Source: Sebastes aleutianus (lineage: Eukaryota > Chordata > Actinopteri > Perciformes > Sebastidae). Taken from it: a stretch of 64,000 bases of DNA. Under the pieces are notes generated by a model. It had not been told where the DNA came from. It did no database searches and was given only the letters and a program-made list of their open reading frames with translations. How positions within the stretch are numbered: position 1 is the first letter of the stretch; the number at the start of each line of letters is the position of its first letter. A program made the position numbers and the translations under genes. The stretch spans positions 7,900,373 to 7,964,372 of the forward strand of contig CAKAKS010000062.1 in NCBI GenBank assembly GCA_916700875.1, read 5' to 3'. Below, in pieces: positions 24,784 through 35,800 of the stretch.

Positions 24784-25508
24784 AGGGTGACCAGATCCCA
24801 ACAAACCAAATGTGGGATAAAGGGTATGTTTGTGTGGGACAATGTGGGACACGTTACCAAGGCTGACAGGTAGTCTACTATTTTGATATAATATCTATCT
24901 AACTTAAATAATAAACATTTCTATTCTGCCCCTTATCTTGTAACATCTCTATTCTTTGCCCGAATGCATCCATAGATCGCATCTCTTTTTGAGCCGCACG
25001 TTTCTTGTGAGACTCACATGAACTGTGACGCTTCATGTTGTATTCCCCCCCGTGTGAAATTGAAAAATAACGGGCAAATTTCACAAAAAACTCGGAGAAT
25101 CGCCTTCAACCGGTTTGTAAATACTTATAAGTAGTTTCACAGGCTTTGTTGTAGCTGCTCTTCCTTTCCTTTGTGGTAGTTTCCATCATATTCCGCTTAA
25201 ATCTGCATAGCTTGTGACTTTGCGGTGACTCGCAATCGTCTCCGTTGGGCGTAGTGTAGCAAAGACGGTGAAATGTTAACCTGTTCCGTGTGTGCAGTAT
25301 GACAGCAAACACATACCCGTGATGACAGCCTTCACAGCCATTGGATGAAAGCCAGATTTTTTAAAAAAGCGTCTGTCCTGCAGTGGTTTGACTGTTGAAA
25401 ACTAGAGCCAAGGAAAATGTGGGACATCGTCTCAATATGTGGGACGTGAGACAAGGGATAAAAAATGCTCTGCAGTCCCTCGTAAAGTGGGACACCTGGT
25501 CACCATAG
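24784..25508. mobile_element. DNA transposon with 8-bp target duplication (GGTGACCAG ends)
   Basis: Termini AGGGTGACCAG and inverse (CTGGTCACC) enclose 725 bp. TCCCTATC is duplicated at 24776-24783 and 25509-25516. No intact coding frame. The 8-bp duplication suggests hAT or a similar superfamily. Confidence 0.75.
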
Positions 25509-25780
25509 TCCCTATCAAGTAAACATGAAATAAAATTAAATATAATAATAATAATAATAATATCCTTAGATTACAGAGACTTCATTTCAAATAAAATCAA
25601 AGTACTAATAGAGTATAATAAGTGATCCTTGTCAGGTGCTGGCTGTCTTCACATCAAAAGGGAGGTGAGCTGAGCTGGCATAATGGAATCAGGAGGTCTA
25701 ATGGAGAGACATATTCATCTGCAAGACAGTCCTGGACAAGTCAATGAATGGATTTATAATGAAGTCAAATTAAATTACTA

Positions 25781-26556
25781 TACTGTAAACAATTGCTGTT
25801 AATTTACAGCAGGATTTCAACAGTATTAACCTGTTATTGCTAAAAACAGTGCTTTACTGTTAATACAAAAGAAAACCTGTTAAATTACGCTCATAGGCCG
25901 TTTTTTAACTGAACTATAATATAATGCATTCTTAAAAAACATCACTTTACTGCTGATCAACTGTCTAAAGTATCATCAGTAACAGTTTCATGCAGTATTT
26001 TTTTAATTCTGGGACCTGATCTGCACATGTGAGGCTTGTACATTGTACATGATTGTAGAATCAGTGAATTAGCTTTATTGTTCTTCACTCACATGTTGTT
26101 CTGGTTTGCATTTTGTGCTTGTAGCCAGCTAGACAGACATTTTGGGAAAAGTGTCAACAAGTCTATTATAGCCTTTTTCCTAACAAGTTCCTTTAATTGT
26201 ATTTAGTGTGACTATCCCTATGTCTGTAACCTGCTAAGTCTATTCATCTAGGCAAAAAATAATGTTTATTAAAATGTATGTAAAAATACAACCTAAATAG
26301 TGCATTAAAACAAATCAGTAAGATAATGTAAAAGAAAGGTGGAAAACAGCTATATAATGTATCTTTAAACAGTAAATTAACTGTAAAATACTGTGAAATT
26401 AATAAAAAAAATAACAGTTCAAACTGTATTTTTCATTAACAGTACAAAGCTGTAAATTTCAGCGACAGTATAATAATGTTAATTTTACAGTGACATAAAG
26501 GCAACCCTGCTGCCAGTTCTTTACTGTTATTTTACTGTGAAATTCTTAACAGTGTA
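25781..26556. mobile_element. AT-rich MITE with TACTGTAAA / TACACTGTTAA ends
   Basis: Starts TACTGTAAACAATTGCTG and ends with imperfect inverse ACTGTTATTTTACTGTGAAA...CAGTGTA. The inside repeats ACTGTAAA-type words. About 300 bp upstream of the ciita promoter. Confidence 0.6.
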
Positions 26557-26884
26557 GCAGCCAGAGCATCCAGGGACTGAAGAAACAGGAGAGGTGTGAG
26601 CAGCAGAAGTCTGTACATTTTACTGATTGATTTAGTCTGATCTGGTCTGTCTGATTTTGATCTATAGTCTTAATCAGCAACACTTTTTTTTTTGAGCACG
26701 TGGTTAATGTGGTAATGTACAGTTATTTAGGTTTTTAGTTATGACTGTGCTCCCTCTCATCAGTACCACACAACCTCTGTGTTCAACTGATCATTTAAGG
26801 AGTGTGTTTTTAAAAACTTTCTTCATGAAAGCAGTGAAATTAACCCCTAAACGGAAACTACAGTATGCCACACCCAGATGCAAC

Positions 26885-26956
26885 CAAACCAAACCACCAC
26901 GGTTTGGATTGGTGTAATTGGCGCCTCCGATGCGCAGCTAAGTGAAAGTAAAAGCA
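26885..26956 (+). promoter_or_regulatory. candidate ciita promoter: two inverted CCAAT boxes and an IRF element
   Basis: ATTGG occurs twice in ggattggtgtaattggcgcc. AAGTGAAAGTAAAAGC at 26940-26955 fits an IRF/ISRE-type element (GAAA-NN-AAAA). A short palindrome, CCAAACC-ACCAC-GGTTTGG, lies at about 26890-26908. Mammalian CIITA promoter IV is driven by IRF1 and STAT1 in response to interferon-gamma; a match in role is inferred. Confidence 0.5.
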
Positions 26957-26999
26957 GAGTTTATTGTAAGACGCAGCAGGTTGTGTGGTACACACTCAC

Positions 27000-27104
27000 T
27001 GGAGGTATACTGTATCTGAGGTTATATGCTGCGTTGGATGTACACACAGAAGCTGGGAGTTTATTGCACAGCAGCAGGAGTCCAGCGGACCTGAGCATCA
27101 TCCA
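27000..27104 (+). other. ciita: candidate non-coding first exon of ciita
   Basis: The sequence ends at a good donor, CCA|GTGAGTAA (GT at 27105), about 150 bp after the IRF element, with no useful start codon frame. The next ciita exon (32814) has its own ATG. The 5' end is a guess. Confidence 0.45.
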
Positions 27105-30100
27105 GTGAGTAAATGTTATGGGGAGACTTGTGCGCGCTTTTATCCAAAGTGCGCAACTATGCCCATGCAGGAAAAGATGTCGGGGTGGTTTCCTCTCTTA
27201 TTTATTTATATATATATATGTGACTTATATGAGCTTTTTTATGTATCTTTATGATTTCAAGTTGTTTTCCTGAATGATGCACAGTGATAAAAGTTGTATT
27301 TTGCAACATTAGGAAATCAGGATCAGCATGAAAAAAAAAAAAAAAATGCATTTTACCGTCTGATATTTTCTGCCTTTAAATGATTAATAATGAACCATAA
27401 TGAAAATGAGTTTGATAGGTTTCCGTGCTTCTTTTAACGGTGATTTACGCACGAATTGACGCTCCAAACTTTCAGCCATTATAAATGAAGTGAACTCCAT
27501 GACGCATGTGTGTAAACTGGCTCCTGCTATATCCCCCCAAGGCACATGAGTAAATGAGATGAGAGGTTGTTGCCAGGGGAAGTTAGTGAAAGCAAGGTTT
27601 TTTGGGGGACTTCCAAGGGAATGAAAAGAAAGTGATTTCATTTCTGAGAATCATTGTTTTGCCCCCACCAAACAAACAGGCATGCATAGTAGACCAGTGG
27701 CCAGCCTGGGCCTGTGTGGGAGTGTGTAGGAGTAGCACTTGTAGCAATGAACAATGACTTCCACTCATTCATGAACAAGATTCAAGAGCATTTAAGGCGT
27801 TTCTTTGCTTTATTGCAACGATTTCTCACCTTGTTGCTATGTGTTGTGCTGCATGTGTTTGTTTTTATCGATGAAGCGACTGAGCATGCAACATTGTGCT
27901 GCATTTTAAGCTGACAAGTTCCTCATAGCTGCTCATATCTGCGTGTTGTCAGGTGACAAGTCCACCCCAATGCTACTGCTTTAATAATGGGCTATAAATG
28001 CCATGAGAAACTTTTGTATTATCTTCATCCAAATCGGCCCTGGCATTTTGGCCCAGACCGACCCCATCACCGGCCATTTCTTCTGTGTGTACCATGTTTT
28101 GTTGAAGACTGTTCGAGGAAATCCCTTCAAATGTGGTTGTTTCGTCAACCTTGAGACCTTGAGTTTCAGAGACTTTGTTTCCTGACTTCTGGTGACTTTA
28201 AAACAATGAAAATAACAAAATATTAAGTACACTGCAACACCATTTTTATGTTAAACTTCTAATTTTACCTTTAAATCTCAGGAAAGAAAACTGAATAATT
28301 TGCCCCTCTGGCATAAACTTTGCGTGTGAATATCTAGCATAAACTAATCATCAGTTATAATTATTTTTTTTGCCCCTGCTGTCCCCTTTTTAGGATTATA
28401 CATGCTGTACAGAGCTCCCTCCCTCATCTCTCTCCCTCTCCTCCTCATTGTGACTGCCCGGCACAGAGCAATTGGGCCAGCCCAGTGTCAATTAAGGAAA
28501 AGACATGGGCCGATTTACCTGTTTTATGGTCCAAAAAAAAGAAAAAAAGACATACGTCGGCCCAAAAGGACGTCGGCCCACCGGGAAAATGCCCGGTATG
28601 CCAGATGGCCGGTCCAGCTCTGCCCTACAGTGTACAGCAAGTGCAGATTGGCTGGTTGTCAGTCAAAGTTGTGATGAGTTTTGTTTGGTAAGGGTGTTTG
28701 TGTGTGTCTGGTGGGAATTTTGGACTTATCTTATCTTTTAGGAGATGACATCACCACACCTCAACAACACATCAGCACACTTGCCATTGTATTTGGCAGG
28801 AGAGGAAGTCTGCCTCTGCCAGCTGAACCACAAGCTGTACCTTGAACTCGTACCAAATGTTTACAGCCAAGATACCTGTGGTTAATTTTCTTTAAATGTT
28901 TGCTCAAGTGGAGCCTCCAGAGTAGTCCAAACAGAGAGGTGAAAAGGTGGATAGTGATAGAGGGTGCTAAACGTGCCACTGACAGTCACACAGAAATAAA
29001 ATGATCCCCAAACGGAAAGAGAAATGGCGGTAAAATCCTGCTAAGTGCTCCCCATATAGTGCTGGTTTAACCACTAAAACGCAACTTGACCCTGACCAGA
29101 TCAGAAGCACTTTTTTCTGGGTCAACTTTTTTTTGCGATCCCTTACTGTAGCTCCAAAAACACAGGAACTGTCTATCTGCCGATAATCTTTATAAACAGA
29201 TTCTGCATTCAGAACAACCTCTGTGGTCTTTCAGGCAGCAGTCACTTTGGTTTTGCCTACAACCCAGCTCGATTGGATCATCAGAAAATTGAGTGTTTTG
29301 ATGTAATGAGTCATCAAGACATAAGCATTTCAGCGGCTGGTTCGTGCAAGCAGGGATTTTTGTCTCTAACTGAACCCACAAAGTCACGACACAACCCCAA
29401 GACAACTTCAAACAGAAAGTGTCTTTCTGTCTTTCATTTATGACGCAATGCACGTTTGTTTTGTGAAGATAGCAGGATTAGTCCAGGATGAACACAGACA
29501 TGATGGCGTGAGGTGATCCAAGTCTGTGTGGCGAGTCAGGGCCTGTCTCTGAAACAATCCTACATCGAGGCAAAAGTGACAGCACGCGTTCACCACCCAC
29601 CATACAGAGTCACACACTGTATCGTTTGTAATTTCAACAAGTAAACACTATTACCACTAGAGAGATGACAGGAAATGAGGGGGAGAGAGAGAGAGAGAGA
29701 TGCATTAAAGGCTCAAACCGGGGATGTTGCAGTTCATGGTAGGCATCTTGATCTCTCAGGTGCGAGGTCACCCCGTCAATCGCTACTTTTAAACCATGTA
29801 CTGTAGTTCTGCACCTCTGAGAAACAAACAAACAAATCCAGAATTCTGGGTCTGTGTTTATCAAAAGTGCTTAAAGTGAATTTTTGATATAAGTTTTAGT
29901 AAAAATACTTCTTTTCTTTTACTTCTACTTGCCAATGTAAGAATATAAGCTAGTTAGGGTATTTCTTTTGACTTAAGAGTCCTCTGGAGGTTTCTCTAGC
30001 TGGGTAGGAGAAGCCCTTTAGCATCCTTAAGGCTACTCTATAAAAAAGTAAGCACAACCACAAGCCAAGTATACGTTTCTGTAGGCCTATAAGGCAAGAA

Positions 30101-30157
30101 TACTTAATTATACTTTTCTTAAGTATATCTCGATCAAAAGATTAAGTACAAGCAATA
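27105..30157. other. ciita intron 1, left part
   Basis: No gene recognised. It holds a poly-A run near 27330, a perfect STAT-type palindrome TTCTGAGAA at 27642-27650, and a short GC-rich repeat-like patch at about 28450-28640. Confidence 0.5.
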
Positions 30158-30636
30158 CGTAGACTTTTCTGTATACTTGTCAGTATAAGCCAAGTATACT
30201 TAGACTTTTCTGTACACCTGTCAGTACAAACCAAGTATACTTAGGCTTTTCTGTATACTTGTCAGTATGAGCCAAGTATACTTAGACTTTTCTGTATACT
30301 TGTCAGTACAAACCAAGTATACTTAGGCTTTTCTGTATACTTGTTAGTATGAGCCAAGTATACTTAGACTTTTCTGCATACTTGTCAGTACAAACCAAGT
30401 ATACTTAGGCTTTTCTGTATACTTGTCAGTATGAGCCAAGTATACTTAGACGTTTCTGTATACTTGTCAGTATGAGCCAAGTATACTTTGACTTTTCTGT
30501 ATACTTGTCAGTATGAGCCAAGTATACTTAGGCTTTTCTGTACTTGTCAGTATAAGCAAAGTATACTTAGACATTTCTGTATACTTGTCAGTATGAGCAA
30601 AGTATACTTAGACTTTTCTGTATGAGCCAAGTAAAC
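30158..30636. repeat. 41-bp minisatellite, about 12 copies, with an 82-bp dimer order
   Basis: The unit is close to agacttttctgtatacttg + tcagtatgagccaagtatactt. In the first half, units alternate between an 'agac...acaaacc' and an 'aggc...atgagcc' form, giving an 82-bp higher-order repeat. It continues on the right into a MITE end (30687-30716) related to 18517-19124. Confidence 0.9.
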
Positions 30637-30767
30637 TGAAAGTATACTCTATTATTTTAAGTTAAAAAGAAGTATAGTAATAGCACACTTGAATAAACTT
30701 CTTTTTTGGTAAGGGGCCTTACAGAGACGGAAGCAAGCACGCACCGGAGACTACTGTAGCATTGGTC

Positions 30768-30793
30768 ATGATGATGATGATGATGATGATGAT
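30768..30793. repeat. (GAT)n microsatellite
   Basis: Nearly pure trinucleotide run in ciita intron 1. Confidence 0.9.
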
Positions 30794-31839
30794 CTCAGTC
30801 AATCTTCAGAATAGGACAGTTTTAGCTAAACAGTTGAAGAAGTTGCTTTCTTGTAAGCAAACTTTGATAGGTTTATACAGCACACTGTGCATTTTTTTTA
30901 TTATATGCAGAGCTGCTCGTTGATGTGATGTAGTAACAAGGACCAAATCGCAGGACACTGGCATGGAGGAAGGTGAAGTTTAACAGGTTTATTGTAATGT
31001 TACTGCTGATGCAGATGGATTGAAGAGAGGGGTGGCAGGAACTGGAATCCTGGAGCACAGGGATCAAACGAGCATTAAACTTGGGAAACAAGAACACAAG
31101 GAAAACTCTTCTCACGGACACTAAAGCTTGACCTGAGCATATGGCTGCCACAGTAGTTGAGATAACAATCTGGTTTATATGCAGAAGAGGTGATGAGCTG
31201 AATGTAGCCAGGCGTGTAGTGAACAGGAGTTGGGTGAGGTGATGAATCGATTGCAGGCAGGTGTTCTGGTAACAGAGAGGAAAACCGGGGACATGGAAGG
31301 GACAAGAGGAGTGGGAAACACTGCTGCTCTTCTCTGTCAGTCAAGTCAAGGCAATTTATATGTATAGCATGTTTTAATACATACAAACTCATTATGCTGT
31401 ACATAAAAATCCATACTTCAACAATTTACATACAGAAAAATATGATAAAGAAAATGAAACGAAAAAAAAACAACACAAGAAACAAGCACACTCTGACATC
31501 TAGTGAAGAACACCACATCCTTCTCATAGACATAAACCACACACACACAGTAACTAAACATAAACATAAACAAAGAAAAAATTAAACTGTTTTCGTTTTG
31601 CAAGCGAGTGTGAGTCGCTCGATGTAATTTTTCAGAGCGCTGATGAACACGGCCCCTGGTTGTTGATGTATGTCCGGTGATCTATTGTGAAGGCTTTTGA
31701 CCCCTAAAGCAGGTCCTTCAAACTGAAACATTAAGATGCACACACCATCATCATCATCATTTATTGAGTCTGATACATAACATTATGTAAGTTGGGATCT
31801 TTGTACATGCGTTGCTCAATATGGGACTGTTTACTAATA

Positions 31840-32215
31840 GCAGTGTTGTAGTCAAGACCACCTAAACCGAGACCAAGTCATGACCAAGAACAGAGTGTAT
31901 CGAGACCGAGACAAGACCAAGACTTTGAGGGGTTGAGACCAGACCAAGACCAGACCAGTGCGAGTCCCACACTGAATGACACACTTACAATAAAATGTGG
32001 AACATGCACGTCATAGGCACTCCTCAAATTGATCTAAAAGATCCATATTCCCTGAACAACACCCACATAAAACAAATGGAAGCAAGTACAAGAACAATTT
32101 AGTGATATCACTGCAGTTATGGTCTTGACCAGTCTTGAAATAAAATCCAAAGTCCTCTGTCTGAGACTGAGACAAGTGGTCTTGAGACCGATCTCGAGAC
32201 CAAGGCTGGCTAATG
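31840..32215. repeat. dispersed fish repeat rich in 'gagaccaag' words
   Basis: Both ends carry versions of gtcttgagaccgagaccaag in opposing orientation (31851-31990 and 32110-32205), as in a common interspersed repeat. Exact ends not defined. Confidence 0.45.
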
Positions 32216-32821
32216 GCATTATTTTCTTAAATGATCCATATCACCTTAACTTGTTTGGTATAGCTGCCAGGTATACTGTTGTCATTCCCTGTGTCCTTTA
32301 TATCTTTGTGTAAGGACAGACTGTACAAGGCTGTGAGACTGTTTTGATTTTGTACTTAGAGCACAAAGATGCAGGAAGTCCTGCATTAATGGAAACCCTT
32401 CATCTGTAATCTGTAGCTCTTTCATCAGCTGCACGGCACAGGTAGCACATGAAAGTGGTCAAATGGTTTGTGATTCAGAGGATTACATTACTTCTCATCT
32501 TTCCTGTATTTTAAGATGACAATAGCATTGTATTTACAAAGCGATTTAGCAATGAGGAAATACTGAAACTTAACGTGAGGACGTGTGCAAAGTGTGAAAA
32601 ACAGAAACCGGTTGTGGCTGCATTGACATACCCAATCCTCATCTGATGCTGTCTGTGACACACATTAGGAGCCACTGCTGCTAATCAGTGCACACAGGTC
32701 CAAGAGGTTTCCATCAGTTGAATACAGGCAACTTTAACAGACCATGTTAGCTTTCAGTCCTCAAGCATCAATATCTTCATTTCTTAATTTCATTTTTTTA
32801 TGTGTGTTATCAGGTGCCAAG

Positions 32822-35800
32822 ATGCAGGAAGTGGATCAGGACCCGTTGATCAGTTCTTTCTGGGGAGATCTACCAGGTGTGTATTGTTTGAGTTTGAATA
32901 ACCCGTCTAGACTGTACGGTTGAATGGTTCAACATGGATCAAGACACTGTTTACATGAAAAGCTACTGCTTTTACCCCATTTTATCCAAAATATGAAGCA
33001 GACCATGTTAATACCAATAGCCTAATAAAAAAATACACTGCAAGTGCAAGATATACTGATGGAGCATTAAAGGACATATAGTAAGTTTATCATTACTCAA
33101 TACACCTGGATCCCACCAAGCTATTTTTGCATTAAATGCAGCAATGGAGATAGTAATTGATGAAATAATCAGTGATCTAACGGACATGTCTATAACCAGA
33201 CGATTCAGCTGTTATCAGGCCATTACATGTGCGTATAACTGACTATAAGCACCATAGATGTGGGTCAGTAGGGACCTATTATTACGCCTACTATGTTGTA
33301 AAAGTGAAAGCGAAACTTAAAAGCAACACGTTCTCACATGTTGTAAAATTGAATGAAACGTTATGTTTTGAACTCAAAGAAAAAGGCTTCTTTATGTTTA
33401 GGCAACAAAACCACTTAGTCAAATTTTGGGAAAAACATCGGGTTTTGGCTTACCTATGTTTCAAAAGTGAAACATAACATTGGGAACACAAAGACAACTA
33501 TACGTTGTTGGTTTCACAGGGGATGCGAACATTGGTGTCTTTGGTGAAAGCCCTGTGTTTTACGCTATCTATACTATAGTACAATAGCGTTGCTACTGTC
33601 ATAACCATTGATATCGTCTTCTTTTAGTCCTTCTTTCGGCAATCGACCATGTGAATAGATGGCAAAACCTACTATTAGGTGTAGCAGGGCCCTACTGACC
33701 CACATCTATGGGGCTTACCACTGATAACGCCCAATTAATGACCTCATAACAGTCTAATCGGCTGACCAGACCAAGGAAAGCAACAAAGACACTGATAATT
33801 TGGTCCAGTATTTGGGCTGGTATTTCAACATTACTGGTATTGTATATACTGGTTTTATTAGTCTACACAAAAAGAGGAGATGAAGAAGACATTTGTTATT
33901 CAGAAAATTTGATCTCTTCCTCTACAACCACATCTATCCCCCTGATCACCACGTATACAATAATGGCCTTTTTATTACATTCATTGATACCAACGGTTTT
34001 AGCTGCATATCTGAGTTAGGTTCAGGTTGACAAAGTAGCCCATATATCCTGTAGGACTCCAACTGGGGGCATAGCAGCTGGACCTCGAGCTTGTTGTGCT
34101 CCTCCAGGTCATTCTGACGTGGTTCTCCTGTAGGAAGAGAACTGTTGCAGCCTCTTGTCTTGATGATAACATGTTGGTACTGTTCTTGTAGTCCAGTGCA
34201 ACTCACACATTATAATTGAGACGTGCCACATTTAGGAAAGCAGCCCCAGAAACAGACATGCAGACCCAATGAACTGTGAGATTTAAATGATTCATTAGCA
34301 AATACTGAATGAAAGAAAGGAAAGAAAACTGTTGTGAATGTTTTGATAATACTCATTATTTGTGTTTTAGATGAATGTTTAACTGAAATCTTGAATGATG
34401 ATGATGAACTGCGGAAGTTTTTGGATGAATCCCTGGGGAAGTGTTTGGGTAAGTTGCAACCAAACGTCCTCATACATATTCATTCATTTACAGCGTATGC
34501 AGTATGTAATAACACACTTAACGACTTACACGTACAGTATATTCAAGTATGAACGCAAAGGTGATCTATTGTCTAATTCCCTCTTTGCAGATCATGAAGA
34601 TATGCTCTTTGACGAGTCGTTTTGGAATTGTGAGAATGAACTCAGCACCTGCTGTAAGGAGATCTTCTTTTCATTTTGCAACTGCTGACATACAAGTAAG
34701 GGATAATGTACAGCGAGACGGTCATTGTTGTGAAATAAACTCCTTCAGGGGCGATGCCGCACCCCTTTGCTCAACTTCAGGGTGCAGCATCGCCCTGAAG
34801 GGGTTTATTTCACAACAATGACCCGCTAGCTGTACATTATCCCGCTTATTACACGGCTACTTACTTAAGAAATCAATAATTTGACACAAAAACGGTCCGC
34901 CAGAGTCCGACATCAGAACTGCGCCCATAGCAACGGTCTGTTATACATAATAACGGTCTGCTATAAAGAAATAGCAGACTGTAGAACGCTGTGATTGACC
35001 AATCAGAATCGAGTATTCAACAAAGCCGTGTAATAACAAACATAAATGAGAGTAAAGGAGAAAAAGAAAAGGTCTAATTTAAACTTTAAAACAAACATAT
35101 TCATACATAGTAGACAGAGGATGGATAACAGATAGACATACAAAGTCCATGTAACATACTTCCTTATTTGGTATAATAACAATGCTGTATGGACATTTTT
35201 GCATGTCTGTCACCTTTAGGTAAATGTGCAAGCCCAGTTTGAGAAGAGAAGGGTTATAAATTCAACACATTTCTACATATCAGTAGAAAATTAAAAAAAA
35301 TGAATTTGATGTGAAAAATTGGAGACATTTAGCAGTGGTGTCTGTAAGACCCCAAACAGTAAGGAAGTAAAGCCAATGCCAAAAAGAACCACAAGGGCTA
35401 TGTTTCCTTAAGATTTACCGTCTACCACTTCCTTTTTCTAATCTTCAAGGTGTTTGGAGAAACATGCTTCACTGGCCGGATTTTCAGTTCACTACTGAGA
35501 AAAACAATATTTTTTGGTTACTGTGTCTGTTAACTGCATCACTGACTCTTTTACTTCCTCTTTCATGCACTTTCAGGTGATCTTCCCAGGCCAACAGAGC
35601 TGCCCAGCCCAGACAGCCACCAGCAGGGACAGGAGGATAAAGTAACAGGCAATACAAATACCAGGAGAAAAAGAGCCAGAGGTAAATAACCAACAGCTAA
35701 CTACAACCTACTAACAGCAGCTCAACATCTGCTCAGTTGTGTGATCATCCCTTTTTCATATAAAACTTAATTTTAGGATTGCAGCCAAAATATTCTGCAA

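Noticed and set aside
26820..26840. TTCATGAA as a STAT (GAS) site near the ciita promoter
   Set aside because: The spacing between half-sites is two bases, not three or four, so it is not a proper GAS.
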